The translations under genes were made by a program, and so were the position numbers. The notes beneath the pieces are model-generated. The model saw only the letters and a program-made list of their open reading frames with translations. It was not told the DNA's origin and made no database searches. A stretch of DNA of 64,000 bases from Sporosarcina ureae (lineage in GTDB: Bacteria > Bacillota > Bacilli > Bacillales_A > Planococcaceae): positions 3,287,501 to 3,351,500 of the forward strand of contig NZ_CP015348.1 in the NCBI RefSeq assembly GCF_002109325.1, read 5' to 3'. Shown here one piece after another: positions 16,687 through 25,748 of the stretch; position 1 is the stretch's first letter, and each line of letters starts with the position of its first letter.

Positions 16687-19600
16687 ATGTCTACAAACCA
16701 TGAATTTTTACAGCAAACTGCTACATATGGACAAATTTTCTCAAATAATGAAGACGATGAACGTAAAGCAAAAACGACGTTACTTGCTAATAAAATAATC
16801 GACAAAGAATATACGATTGCTTTTGCCGGACACTTTTCGGCAGGAAAATCTTCGACAATCAACGCATTGACAGGTGATGATCTTTTACCATCAAGCCCGA
16901 TTCCGACAAGTGCGAACATTGTAAAGGTACATAAGGCGGATGAGGATTATGCCATTATCCACCGAGTAGACGGGAGTGCCATTAAATTCAGCGGCCATGG
17001 TTTCTCAGAAGGTGTCAAAGCCTACAGTAAGGACGGGGCTGAAGTTTCATTAGTTGAAATCGGCCATACACAATCCAATTTACCTGAAGGCATTACGGTA
17101 ATGGATACACCGGGTGTTGACTCAACAGATGATGCCCATAGACTATCTACGGAGTCTTCATTGCACTTGGCAGATCTTGTATTTTATACGATGGACTATA
17201 ACCACGTACAATCTGAAATGAATTTCCGTTTCACAAAAGAATTAATGCGTTATAACAGTAATGTGTACTTAATTATCAATCAGATCGATAAGCACCGTGA
17301 CAGTGAATTATCATTCGACGAGTTCAAAAAGTCGGTGGAAGATTCATTCAAGCTATGGGGTGTAGAGCCAAAAGGGATTTTCTACACATCATTGAAGCAG
17401 CTGGATCATCCACATAATGATTTTGAAAAAGTCAAAGCGATCGTTGATGGTTCGATTGAACACCGTGAAGAAAATTTCGAACAGAATATCGAACAATCAT
17501 TATTGAAATTAAAAGATGAGCATATGACATATCTTCAGCAACAAGTAGATGATTTGAAAGAGAACCATTCGGAAATCTTAAGCGAATCCGAGTGGGATCA
17601 GTTTGAAGAGCTAAATCAAGATCTAAAGGATGCGAAAAAACGTTTAGAACTAGTCTCAGGCGACGAATTCTATGTGAATTTCGAGAAAGAACGCAATGAA
17701 TTATTATCGAACGCGGGACTTGCACCGTTTGAAACAAGAGAATTATTGAAAGGTCATTTGGAAGCAAAGTCACCGAAATTCAAAGTCGGCTTACTATTTG
17801 GCGCGAAAAAGACCGCAGAAGAGCGCGAAAGACGTCGTCAAAAGCTAGAGGATAATATTTCAGGTTTAGCTCACACACAAATCGAAATTTATATGAAGTC
17901 TTTGATGAAGAGTTCATTGAAACAAGCAGGAATTTTAACCGATGAGCGTTCACTTGCGATTGATAATATAGATCTGACACTGCCGTTTGACGAAGTCGAT
18001 GAACAACTACATGTTCAAGAAGTGATTACAGGCGAAACTATTTTGAATTACGCAGAGCAAATGAAACGTGCCATTCATTTAGTATATAAACGTAAAACGG
18101 ACAAGTGGAAACAAGAGATGTCCGTGATCGCGAAAGAATCCGGTGGCGAGCAATCAGGACCACTTGTTGAAACGATTGCGATGTTACAGGAAAAGGTAGA
18201 TGCACTGAAAGAAATGAATAAATGGCTAGAACGTATGAAGTGGGTCGATAAAGAAATCGCCAATCCATCAGCGCCGACGCGTATGGGCCGTGATCAACTC
18301 ATTGCTAAGTGGGAACAACCTAAAAAGATTGAAACGATCGAATATGTAGCGAAAGAAGAAGTGCAAGAAACGACTGCTGAAGAAGTAGAAGAAGTAGTCG
18401 AAGAACAACGTCAAGTGGTCGATTCGGAAAAAGCTATCATTCATGCACAGCACATCGCTAATTCAGTTGAAGCGATTCCTGGGTTTGCAGAAACGGCAGC
18501 GTATTTGATGACGAAAGCAGATCGCTTAAAAGGGCAAGAATTCACAGTCGCATTGTTTGGTGCATTCAGTGCAGGGAAATCTTCATTTTCTAACGCGTTG
18601 ATTGGTGAGAAAGTGTTACCCGTTTCACCGAACCCGACAACCGCTGCGATCAACCGAATCCGCCCAGTGAGTGAAACGCACTTGCATAATACGGCAGATA
18701 TCCACTTGAAAGATGTAGCAACGATGACAGAAGACGTAGCATTGTCATTCGGTGCGCTCGGTATCGATATTTCGTCACTTGAAGATGCCTTCAATAAAAC
18801 GGATGCTGCGATGAAGCAACCACTTGAAGACGAGAATTTGCATATCCATAAGTCGTTCATCAGCGCATTCCAGAGAGGGTATCCACTCTATACGCCTGCT
18901 CTTGGTACGACGTTGACAGTAGAGCGTGAAGAATTCACGAAATTTGTTGCGCAAGAAGAACGTAGTTGTTTCGTCGATTCGATCGACTTCTTCTATGACT
19001 GTCCGTTAACTCGTCACGGTATTACGTTAGTAGATACACCGGGAGCGGATTCGATCAACGCGCGTCACACCGACGTAGCATTCGAATATATTCGTAATGC
19101 CGATGCGATTCTTTTCGTAACGTACTATAACCACGCATTCGCACGTGCCGACCGTGAATTCCTTATTCAGTTGGGCCGTGTAAAAGATGCGTTCGAACTT
19201 GATAAAATGTTCTTTATTGTCAACGCCATCGACCTTGCTTCGAATGAAGAAGAAGGCGAAGAAGTAAAAGGTTTCGTTGCGAATGAATTGCAGAAATTTG
19301 GAATCCGTAATCCACGAGTGCACGGTATTTCAAGCCTTGAAGCATTGGAAGGCAAGTTAACACAACAACCGAATCCATTAATGGTCGATTTCGAAGAGAA
19401 ATTTTATTCATTCCTTGAGCATGATTTACGCGCGCAAGTTGTTCAAGCTCTAGAAGAAGAAACGACGAAAACAATTGATCGTCTAGCTTCGTTAATTGAC
19501 AGAACGATTCAAAACCGTTCACGTAAAGCAGAAAGACTAGAGGAACTCGCGACTGCTGAAAAGGCAATTAAAGAGCGCTTCGAAAAGAGCGCAAGTGAGA

Positions 19601-20280
19601 TTTTAGTGAAATCCACTCAAGATGAATTGAGTGAACTTGTCTACTATATTTTACAACGCGTCTTCTTGCGTTTCGGCGATTTCTTTAAAGAAGGCTATAG
19701 TCCGTCCACGTTCGCGAAGAACTCATCGGATAAAGCATTAAAAATCGCGTTGGCGGAAACAGTCAATATGGTAGGCTTTGACTTAACACAGGAATTAAAA
19801 GTAACGAATTTGCGTATTCTCCAGTACATGAAGAAACAATTGCTAGAACGTCAACGTATGGAAGTCCGTTCCTTGTCCGAAATGGATCAATCGATCGTGC
19901 CTTCACCATATGAGCCAAATGACAAAGACATGCTGTCATTTGAGACGCCGTATGAAGATCCTATGAAATATAGTGCAGTTAATAAATCATTTAAAAATCA
20001 AAAGTCGTTCTTTGAGCGCGGTGATCGTGATATCTTGAAAGCGAAGCTGGAAGAAATATTGAAAAAAGATGCGTCGAGCTATCTTGGTGATCAAAAAGAA
20101 CGCATTGAGAAGTGGGCAGACTTATGGATTGACGATGAAGCAGAAGCATTACGCGTTCATTTATTGCAAGAAAGTTTAGTACAAATCGAATCGGAGCGTA
20201 CATTGCTTGATGGTTCAGAGCAGCTAGAGCAATGGCAGAAAACGTATGAAAAAATCCGTCAAGAGGAGCTGGTTCAATGA
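16687..20280 (+). CDS. dynA: bacterial dynamin DynA, fused double GTPase
   Basis: The 1197-residue protein contains two complete dynamin units in tandem, as in B. subtilis DynA (YpbR). Unit 1 has P-loop GHFSAGKSS (48-56), G3 DTPGVDS and G4 NQID. Unit 2 has P-loop GAFSAGKSS (about 625-633), G3 DTPGADS and G4 NAID. Long charged helical regions follow each GTPase, with a Glu-rich linker near residues 555-575. Such proteins tether and fuse membranes and protect against membrane stress and phage. An extended -10 (TGGTATGAT, about 16647) precedes it. Its last codon overlaps the next gene's ATG, so the sulfurtransferase is translationally coupled. Confidence 0.94.
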   Translation: MSTNHEFLQQTATYGQIFSNNEDDERKAKTTLLANKIIDKEYTIAFAGHFSAGKSSTINALTGDDLLPSSPIPTSANIVKVHKADEDYAIIHRVDGSAIKFSGHGFSEGVKAYSKDGAEVSLVEIGHTQSNLPEGITVMDTPGVDSTDDAHRLSTESSLHLADLVFYTMDYNHVQSEMNFRFTKELMRYNSNVYLIINQIDKHRDSELSFDEFKKSVEDSFKLWGVEPKGIFYTSLKQLDHPHNDFEKVKAIVDGSIEHREENFEQNIEQSLLKLKDEHMTYLQQQVDDLKENHSEILSESEWDQFEELNQDLKDAKKRLELVSGDEFYVNFEKERNELLSNAGLAPFETRELLKGHLEAKSPKFKVGLLFGAKKTAEERERRRQKLEDNISGLAHTQIEIYMKSLMKSSLKQAGILTDERSLAIDNIDLTLPFDEVDEQLHVQEVITGETILNYAEQMKRAIHLVYKRKTDKWKQEMSVIAKESGGEQSGPLVETIAMLQEKVDALKEMNKWLERMKWVDKEIANPSAPTRMGRDQLIAKWEQPKKIETIEYVAKEEVQETTAEEVEEVVEEQRQVVDSEKAIIHAQHIANSVEAIPGFAETAAYLMTKADRLKGQEFTVALFGAFSAGKSSFSNALIGEKVLPVSPNPTTAAINRIRPVSETHLHNTADIHLKDVATMTEDVALSFGALGIDISSLEDAFNKTDAAMKQPLEDENLHIHKSFISAFQRGYPLYTPALGTTLTVEREEFTKFVAQEERSCFVDSIDFFYDCPLTRHGITLVDTPGADSINARHTDVAFEYIRNADAILFVTYYNHAFARADREFLIQLGRVKDAFELDKMFFIVNAIDLASNEEEGEEVKGFVANELQKFGIRNPRVHGISSLEALEGKLTQQPNPLMVDFEEKFYSFLEHDLRAQVVQALEEETTKTIDRLASLIDRTIQNRSRKAERLEELATAEKAIKERFEKSASEILVKSTQDELSELVYYILQRVFLRFGDFFKEGYSPSTFAKNSSDKALKIALAETVNMVGFDLTQELKVTNLRILQYMKKQLLERQRMEVRSLSEMDQSIVPSPYEPNDKDMLSFETPYEDPMKYSAVNKSFKNQKSFFERGDRDILKAKLEEILKKDASSYLGDQKERIEKWADLWIDDEAEALRVHLLQESLVQIESERTLLDGSEQLEQWQKTYEKIRQEELVQ

Positions 20281-21101
20281 CACAAGTATTCGTATCTATT
20301 CACGATATAGAGACAAGTCATGCGAAATGGATCGATGCGCGCTTTTCATTGCAAGATGAAGAACGTGGCAAACTTGATTATCAAAAAGAACACGTAAAAG
20401 GCGCCGTTCATTGGGATTTAGCGGAAGATCTATCGGGCACATCAGTAGAAGGTGGACGTCATCCGTTGCCTTCTACTGAACAGTTGACTGAGCTATTCCG
20501 TAAAAGTGGACTGGAACGTACAGATGCAATTTTGATTTACGACGATGGTGGGAATCCTTTTGCAACACGTGCTTGGTGGATGTTGCAATATGGAGGATTC
20601 ACGAATGTGCACGTCGTAACAGAAGGGTATGCTGAATTACGCGAAATCGTAGACGTAACAAGTGACTTTGTTACGCCTGCACGCTCAACAGTGGAACCGC
20701 AGTGGCAAGATCACCTATATGCAAGTAGAAGTGAAGTCGAAGAAGTGGTGGCGGGCAATCAAGCGTCACAACTTGTCGACGCACGTTCTGAAGTTCGCTA
20801 TCGCGGAGAAAAAGAACCGCTCTACCATAAAGCTGGCCATATACCGACAGCTCGAAACTTTGATTGGGAACAATTAAAGCAAGATGGACAGTATGACGTG
20901 AAGCAAGCGAAAGAACAATTACAACAAGTTGTGTCACCTGAAGACGATGTCATCGTCTACTGTGGCAGTGGTGTAACGGCTTCCCCTTTATTCGCAGCAC
21001 TTAAAGAACTGGACTATCCAAATGTAAAACTATATGTAGGTAGTTTCAGCGACTGGATTTCAAAAGACGACGCACCGATCGAAACCGCAATAAGGGGTTG
21101 A
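20277..21101 (+). CDS. sulfurtransferase with two rhodanese domains
   Basis: The 274-residue protein has two rhodanese domains. The N-terminal one (about 1-140) lacks a catalytic Cys at the usual place (IYDDGGNPFATRAWW), as is normal for the inactive half. The C-terminal one has the active loop YCGSGVTA, Cys near 229. CGSGVT fits the 3-mercaptopyruvate sulfurtransferase class better than thiosulfate rhodanese. It moves a sulfane sulfur to thiol acceptors or cyanide. Its ATG overlaps the dynA stop in an ATGA, so both are in one operon; a functional link to membrane remodelling is not known. Confidence 0.88.
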   Translation: MTQVFVSIHDIETSHAKWIDARFSLQDEERGKLDYQKEHVKGAVHWDLAEDLSGTSVEGGRHPLPSTEQLTELFRKSGLERTDAILIYDDGGNPFATRAWWMLQYGGFTNVHVVTEGYAELREIVDVTSDFVTPARSTVEPQWQDHLYASRSEVEEVVAGNQASQLVDARSEVRYRGEKEPLYHKAGHIPTARNFDWEQLKQDGQYDVKQAKEQLQQVVSPEDDVIVYCGSGVTASPLFAALKELDYPNVKLYVGSFSDWISKDDAPIETAIRG

Positions 21102-21107
21102 AACAAG

Positions 21108-21707
21108 ATGCAATTCGCATTGCTCGGAGATATTCATTCATCAAAAGAAGATTTGCAAGCCGTACTGGCGCAAATTGCTAATGAAGCACCTGAAGCGACT
21201 CTTATTGGGACGGGTGATTTATACGAATGCACGGTCAGCAAAAAAGACCTTCATGGCCAGATTTATCCTACTGTCGAAGAAGTGATCAGACATCCGGATG
21301 GCATCGATGAGCTATTCATTTTTCCTTCAATTTACGGCAATCAAGAACAACGCATTCTGTTGCTGACTAAGCAAACAGAACCTAAACGGGACTTCTTGAA
21401 CGACTTACCGGAGACTTTGAAGATAGATGAGGCAATCATCATCCATGGCCACCAATGGCCACATAACGAAGCGGCGGCGTGGCTTGCTGAGCATCTTCCA
21501 GAATCACGCGTAGTGTTTCACGGACATACCCATCGGTCAGGCATTACAAGCGATGGAAAACACATAGCGGTTAACTGGAACGAAGAGATGTCAGTGAGGG
21601 GTTCACGAACGGTTGTTAACGTAGGGGCTGTAGTGGGCTCTAGAGAATGGGTGTTGTATGATTCTGAAGAACAAACCGTTAGATTTATGAAAGTGTCACA
21701 ACGCTAA
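21108..21707 (+). CDS. calcineurin-like metallophosphoesterase (YfcE/MJ0936-like)
   Basis: The 199-residue protein shows the two-metal phosphoesterase motifs in order: GDIHS (about 8-12), GTGDLYE (about 34), GNQEQ (about 75), HGHQW (about 113) and FHGHTHRSG (about 139). The third motif has GNQE where most members have GNH[DE], so the catalytic His is replaced by Gln. The family cleaves small phosphodiesters or nucleotides; the substrate is unknown. It starts six bases after the sulfurtransferase stop and ends the dynA unit, being followed by a strong terminator. Confidence 0.85.
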   Translation: MQFALLGDIHSSKEDLQAVLAQIANEAPEATLIGTGDLYECTVSKKDLHGQIYPTVEEVIRHPDGIDELFIFPSIYGNQEQRILLLTKQTEPKRDFLNDLPETLKIDEAIIIHGHQWPHNEAAAWLAEHLPESRVVFHGHTHRSGITSDGKHIAVNWNEEMSVRGSRTVVNVGAVVGSREWVLYDSEEQTVRFMKVSQR

Positions 21708-21762
21708 ATGGGTTTATGTCTAACCCGTTTAGTTGAGAAGTGAATAGTGAACTAGTAAGTGA

Positions 21763-21790
21763 AGCATCGCATTTTGCGGTGCTTTTTTAT
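21763..21790 (+). terminator. intrinsic terminator of the dynA unit
   Basis: AGCATCGCA (21763-21771) pairs with TGCGGTGCT (21775-21783), one G-U pair and a 3-base loop, followed by a run of six T. Confidence 0.85.
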
Positions 21791-21803
21791 TTTTAAAATA
21801 TAT

Positions 21804-21833
21804 TTGGATATCTTTGGTATAATCGTATTGAAG
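21804..21833 (+). promoter_or_regulatory. candidate promoter of the 52-residue gene
   Basis: TTGGAT (21804-21809) and a consensus TATAAT (21828-21833) are 18 bases apart, 67 bases before the start of the next gene. Confidence 0.5.
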
Positions 21834-21900
21834 TCCAAAGAGTTTTTGACGTTCAGTAAGCGTGTCATTTTGTAATGTACACTGTGAGGAGGAAGATCCA

Positions 21901-22059
21901 ATGAAAGTAAGAGCGATTTTTATTGGCGATGTTAGATTTGATCAATGCCCAGCTTTTGAATTGAATACTGAAACGAACTATTTTGAAATGATAATTGACA
22001 AAGAGATTAAATATGAAAATATCCATACTGGAAGTTGGTTGCATTTATCTCAAGTTTAA
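21901..22059 (+). CDS. 52-residue hypothetical protein
   Basis: ATG 21901 is preceded by GAGGAGGAAGATCCA, an excellent ribosome-binding site; the longer open frame to 21862 is not needed. The product begins MKVRAIFIGDVRFDQCP and ends GSWLHLSQV. It is soluble, acidic and contains one Cys. No family is recognised. With its own promoter and Shine-Dalgarno it is probably a real gene, the first of a second run of orphan genes. Confidence 0.55.
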   Translation: MKVRAIFIGDVRFDQCPAFELNTETNYFEMIIDKEIKYENIHTGSWLHLSQV

Positions 22060-22218
22060 TCCATGGAAGACACGATGAACAAATTCTACTGTAACTATCA
22101 AGTTTTTCGGTCACCGATAAGAGAAGGGGCGATTGTATCTTGAGTAATCGTACTGGTGCTAAAATAAGGCCATTTTGTGAATATAGTACGTTCATCTACT
22201 AGATAATGGGGGGATAAA

Positions 22219-22713
22219 GTGAGAAAGAGCAAGAAGTACAAGTTGATTTTGTTATTAATCTTTCCTCTTGTAGTGAGTTTAATAAGCAACCTTTTATTAA
22301 CTATTGGAGCTGATACGGATTCATATATTTTTTTATACATTACAACTTCAATTATATATATTTGGGGATTCGTTGCTATATTTTTTTGGTTTTATGTAGG
22401 AATACAATTTGGGAATAGCGAGACATCCGAAATGAAAAGCTTTTTATTAGGAAATAGTTTATGGATGATCTCATTGCTTTTATATATCTGGCAGTTTATT
22501 TTACTGGAGGATGAAAAAAGGAATCTTTTCATTGCTGGACTATCGCAGGATTATGCTCTTGGCTTTGTAGGTGTTAGTGCTAAAATTATAGGATTTTTCA
22601 CTAATTCGATTGATGGCAATGCAGTTATAATGATTTCCTATTTAATTATGTTGTTAGTTTTTACAATAGGATTTTTGTTTGCTGCTAAAAACAGACAATT
22701 AAAATCAACTTAA
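22219..22713 (+). CDS. hypothetical membrane protein, 164 aa
   Basis: GTG 22219 follows GGGGGGA (22207-22213) at good spacing. The protein has four or five hydrophobic helices, approximately residues 8-28, 36-63, 73-93, 113-130 and 137-158, with a basic N-terminus (MRKSKKYK), suggesting that end is inside the cell. I do not recognise a family. It is AT-rich compared with the conserved operons, like other genes in this accessory stretch. Confidence 0.55.
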   Translation: MRKSKKYKLILLLIFPLVVSLISNLLLTIGADTDSYIFLYITTSIIYIWGFVAIFFWFYVGIQFGNSETSEMKSFLLGNSLWMISLLLYIWQFILLEDEKRNLFIAGLSQDYALGFVGVSAKIIGFFTNSIDGNAVIMISYLIMLLVFTIGFLFAAKNRQLKST

Positions 22714-22834
22714 TTATATATTCAAATGCATCAGTGGATTAGTATGGCACATCAATCGGATCAATGATTTTGTGAGTGTTTATGTATAACTAAAGCGTGC
22801 CTTTTTTGAATGAAGATCTGCGCTTAGTATTGCA

Positions 22835-22850
22835 AAATCGGGCAATTTTG
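22835..22850 (+). repeat. AATCGGGC motif copy
   Basis: AAAATCGGGCAATTTT is a copy of the intergenic motif, and its flanks AAAAT/ATTTT are complementary. It lies 26 bases before the next start. A weaker CAATCGGATCAATGA lies at 22753 in the same gap. Confidence 0.45.
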
Positions 22851-22875
22851 TTAGACAAAGGGAGGAGGTAAGCCC

Positions 22876-23286
22876 TTGTTAGGAGAACAGTTTTATACCC
22901 AAGTAAGAAAATCAAGAAATACATTCCTGATATTTGCAGCTTTAAACCTTCTCTTCCTATCGGGAATATCGTTTACGTTTGTAATTCCAGGTCAGAGAGG
23001 GTTTAGTTTGTTTTTTATGGTTTTGACATTAGTAATGTATTTCATTATAGCAAACATATTCGTAGGTTTATTTAAAGATAGAAAATGGTTTGTTTTTACG
23101 ATTTGTATAATTTTAATCAGTGTTGGAATGGGTTGGCGTTTATGGCTTGAATGGGGAGAAGTTACTTTAGTTGAACATACGAGTCTGGCAGTTTATATAG
23201 GGTATCCAAGTATTAGTGCGATCATCCTGACAATGTTTTATATCATTAGCCATTCTATAGCTAGAAAACAGTCATCTTTTCATTGA
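22876..23286 (+). CDS. hypothetical membrane protein, 136 aa
   Basis: TTG 22876 is preceded by GGGAGGAGG at good spacing, and no in-frame ATG gives a better choice near it. The product has four hydrophobic segments, about residues 16-38, 44-66, 72-92 and 103-127, and short charged ends. No known family is recognised. It lies directly after a motif copy, like other orphan genes in the window. Confidence 0.55.
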   Translation: MLGEQFYTQVRKSRNTFLIFAALNLLFLSGISFTFVIPGQRGFSLFFMVLTLVMYFIIANIFVGLFKDRKWFVFTICIILISVGMGWRLWLEWGEVTLVEHTSLAVYIGYPSISAIILTMFYIISHSIARKQSSFH

Positions 23287-23430
23287 GATTGTTGAAGAAT
23301 TTTACGTAGTTACCTATTTCTAAGCAAAGTTTAAGATTCATAACGACAAGCTGATAGACTAAATATTAGGAATAATTTTGTACTGTTAGTATGATGGAAT
23401 TACTAAATAAATAGTAGGAGGAGTGTTCAG

Positions 23431-24219
23431 ATGACAAAATATGAATTATCAACCGTGTGGAAGTGGGAAGAAGAGAATTCAAATAGATGGGGAAATCGTC
23501 CGACAGCCGGTGAACGTTTTGAACAAAAACTACCGGTCGGAGAGGCACCGTTCCAACTCTATTCACTCGGAACACCGAACGGAATTAAAGTGACGATTAT
23601 GCTGGAAGAATTAAAAGAGTTGGATGTCGATGGTGCAGATTATGATTTGTATGAAATCAATATTGGAGCCGAGGAACAATTTGGTTCGGATTTCGTCAAG
23701 GTCAATCCTAATTCTAAGATCCCAGCCTTAGTCGATCAAAGTCAAAGTCCGCGTTTGGAAATTTTTGAATCAGGATCGATTTTGCTTTACTTGGCTGAGA
23801 AATTCAATAAACTGATCCCGACAGATATACATGGACGGACAGAAACCCTTAATTGGCTCTTCTGGCAAATTGGGGCGGGTCCTTATGTTGGTGGAGGATT
23901 TGGTCACTTTTTCGCTTATGCGCCAGAGCCAATGAAATACCCAATTGATCGTTTTACTATGGAAACGAAACGTCAATTAGACTTACTAGATAAAGTATTA
24001 GCTCAGCGTTCTTATATTGCTGGCGACACTTATACCATTGCAGATATTGCGATCTGGTCTTGGTACGGACGTTTAGCTTTAGGAAAGTTGTATGAAGGCT
24101 CTTATGAATTTTTAAACATGGATGAATATACTCATCTATTGGAATGGTCTCATCGCATTGCGAAACGACCAGGCGTTCAAAGAGGCCTTGCAGCAGAGTA
24201 CCAGTCGCTTGGGGAGTAA
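23431..24219 (+). CDS. yghU: glutathione S-transferase-like disulfide-bond oxidoreductase (YghU-like)
   Basis: The 262-residue protein fits the YghU group of the GST superfamily. A long N-terminal extension contains RWGNRPTAGERFEQKLPVG. The thioredoxin-fold domain has the group's LYSLGTPNGIKVTIMLEEL and the NPNSKIPALVD cis-Pro segment. The helical C-terminal domain contains GAGPYVGGGFGHF, which is characteristic of YghU, and AGDTYTIADIAIWSWYG. E. coli YghU reduces disulfides using glutathione. Bacillales often use bacillithiol instead, so the thiol partner here is uncertain. GTAGGAGGAG precedes the ATG. Confidence 0.9.
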   Translation: MTKYELSTVWKWEEENSNRWGNRPTAGERFEQKLPVGEAPFQLYSLGTPNGIKVTIMLEELKELDVDGADYDLYEINIGAEEQFGSDFVKVNPNSKIPALVDQSQSPRLEIFESGSILLYLAEKFNKLIPTDIHGRTETLNWLFWQIGAGPYVGGGFGHFFAYAPEPMKYPIDRFTMETKRQLDLLDKVLAQRSYIAGDTYTIADIAIWSWYGRLALGKLYEGSYEFLNMDEYTHLLEWSHRIAKRPGVQRGLAAEYQSLGE

Positions 24220-24383
24220 TTTTTAAGAAACAATGTATTGAGGTTTTTTTACAATAGAATTGAAACCTTATATAGACATATCAAAGACAACGGAATAGTG
24301 GTTTATTTAACAATGGGTGCGATTCTTGTATAAGAGTTTTGCACCCAATCCCTATATTGGGCTATTTAAAGGAGCTCAAACGA

Positions 24384-24629
24384 ATGGATTACAGCTACGA
24401 GGAATTTCTTGAAGATTTAGATGCAGGAAGAGAGATTCATTTTGTTTATAAAAATGAAAATTACTATATGGGTGCTGGAACAGGTAGATTTATGTTTTGG
24501 AAGTTCTATGATTCCGCAAGTGAAATTATAGGAGAAGACAGCAAGGATTTACTTCGAAAAGTTATTCTCGATGGGAAACAAATAAAAGAACTATGGAACT
24601 TACTAAAGATTGATAGTGTTTTTAGATAA
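24384..24629 (+). CDS. 81-residue hypothetical protein
   Basis: ATG 24384 has AAAGGAG nine bases upstream; the longer open frame to TTG 24339 has no site. The product begins MDYSYEEFLEDLDAGREIHF and is acidic and soluble. It has the flavour of small immunity-type or SMI-like proteins of Bacillales, but I cannot assign a family. It lies between the yghU-like gene and a Fic module. Confidence 0.55.
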   Translation: MDYSYEEFLEDLDAGREIHFVYKNENYYMGAGTGRFMFWKFYDSASEIIGEDSKDLLRKVILDGKQIKELWNLLKIDSVFR

Positions 24630-24645
24630 TGGGTTGTTCAACCAG

Positions 24646-24660
24646 CAATCGGATACGATC
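24646..24660 (+). repeat. CAATCGG motif copy before the Fic module
   Basis: CAATCGGATACGATC contains ATCG-GATA-CGAT as a small inverted repeat and is a degenerate copy of the intergenic motif, 110 bases before the antitoxin start. An extended -10 (TGTATAAT, 24712-24719) follows and probably drives the module. Confidence 0.35.
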
Positions 24661-24755
24661 CCGTAAGAAGGATTGGGTCATACGTCTAATTAGTAATTAC
24701 CCAATTAGAACTGTATAATATAAGGTAAGGTTATACTGATAAGGGGGTTGTTTAT

Positions 24756-24929
24756 ATGAAGGCATTGGATCTGGACTCAAAAGAATTTAAACGAGTGATG
24801 CATAATCTTCATCTCGAAAATTTAAATATTTCTTCTGATATGCAGGAAAAAGTCTTAGAACTCATAAATACAAAGACTTCAATTACCCCTACTTTAATTA
24901 AGGATATATTGCGGCATGGGAAAGTATAA
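24756..24929 (+). CDS. small Fic-associated antitoxin (VbhA-like)
   Basis: ATG 24756 follows AAGGGGG and encodes 57 residues, ending at TAA 24927-24929 and overlapping the fic start (24916). The pattern HLENLNIS, then a helix, then ITPTLIKDIL, matches class I Fic antitoxins. There an alpha-inh helix with S/TxxxE(G/N) puts a Glu into the ATP pocket of the toxin. Here the motif reads NLHLEN, with Asn where Ser or Thr is usual. The gene looks intact although its toxin partner is broken. Confidence 0.65.
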   Translation: MKALDLDSKEFKRVMHNLHLENLNISSDMQEKVLELINTKTSITPTLIKDILRHGKV

Positions 24930-25428
24930 TGATGAAGAAAATGATGATTACCTAATAAGACACAATTTATTGGAGATTAATTCTCATAAAGAACTCGAAA
25001 GAGCAGAAGCATTGGCGTTTTCTCTTCGTGCAATAGCACTGGAACAAAACGATTTCATATTCGAATCATTTAGCTTGAAAAAGTTTCAAGAGTTGCATCA
25101 TTATCTATTTCAAGATATTTACCCGTTTGCAGGGGACTTTAGAGATGTTCAACTCATGAAAGGTGCTACTCGTTTCTGTCAAGTTCAATTCTTGAATAGC
25201 TATGCAAGTGACTTGTTTATGGAGTTATAAGAGGAACCTCATTGGAATTCACTGAATGAAGCTGCGGATCGTTTAGCTTACTGTAAAGCAGAATTAAATA
25301 TGTTGCATCCTCTTCGTGAAGGGAATGGGAGAACTATCCGGATTTTCCTACATGCTATGATTCAATCTGTCACTGATTTAAAGTCCATAAGAGAAGTGTT
25401 CTTGGAAACGATTCAATACGTTGAATAA
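24916..25428 (+). pseudogene. fic: Fic-domain AMP-transferase toxin, disrupted
   Basis: The frame encodes a Fic protein: an N-terminal LIRHNLLEINSHKELERAE segment, YPFAGDFRDV, and the active-site loop HPLREGNGRTIR with the catalytic His. An in-frame TAA at 25228-25230 ends it after LFMEL, upstream of the loop, and the sequence continues in the same frame with EEPHWNSLNEAADRLAY. A second lesion is suggested after RIFLHA, which joins directly to MIQSVTDL; intact relatives have about 20 residues there. The truncated 104-residue product lacks the catalytic loop, so no transferase activity is expected. It overlaps the antitoxin by 14 bases. Confidence 0.82.
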
Positions 25429-25434
25429 TATAAT

Positions 25435-25472
25435 GGGTACTGATCTCTCACACAGATTAGTGCCCATATTTC
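25435..25472 (+). terminator. hairpin after the fic remnant
   Basis: GGGTACTGATCT (25435-25446) pairs with AGATTAGTGCCC (25454-25465), 12 bp with two G-U pairs, followed by ATATTTCAT. It probably ends the Fic module transcript. Confidence 0.6.
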
Positions 25473-25481
25473 ATAGGAGAA

Positions 25482-25735
25482 GTATACGACCAAGCATAAT
25501 TTTTAAATAACACATTATACAGCTTTTCCGAAATAGATCGCTTAGATTTAAAAAATCAAGTGGCTGAAGCTTTTGGGGAATGAATCAATCGACTAGAGTG
25601 GAAGGTAATGGATACGAATAGTATGAAGATCATTTATTGAACCTAATCAAATTCTCGGCAATGGGATATCGCGTGTAATAAGGTTGATATGTGGAATAAA
25701 AAACATGTAACGGGCTATCCTCTTGTCGAGAATTA
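25482..25735 (+). pseudogene. heavily decayed coding remnant
   Basis: Protein-like segments appear in several frames in sequence. FSEIDRLDLKNQVAEAFGE ends in a stop near 25580. EDHLLNLIKFSAMGYRV, in another frame, ends in two stops near 25680. VDMWNKKHVTGYPLVEN, in a third, ends at TAG near 25734. Together they read like one short gene with at least two frameshifts and several stops. I do not recognise the intact family. TAGGAGA just upstream (25474) may be its old ribosome-binding site. Confidence 0.5.
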
Positions 25736-25748
25736 GGAGGTCATACAC

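Noticed and set aside
18355-18425. Frameshift or gene fusion point in dynA
   Set aside because: The Glu-rich stretch is the linker between the two dynamin units; fused double dynamins are normal in Bacillales.
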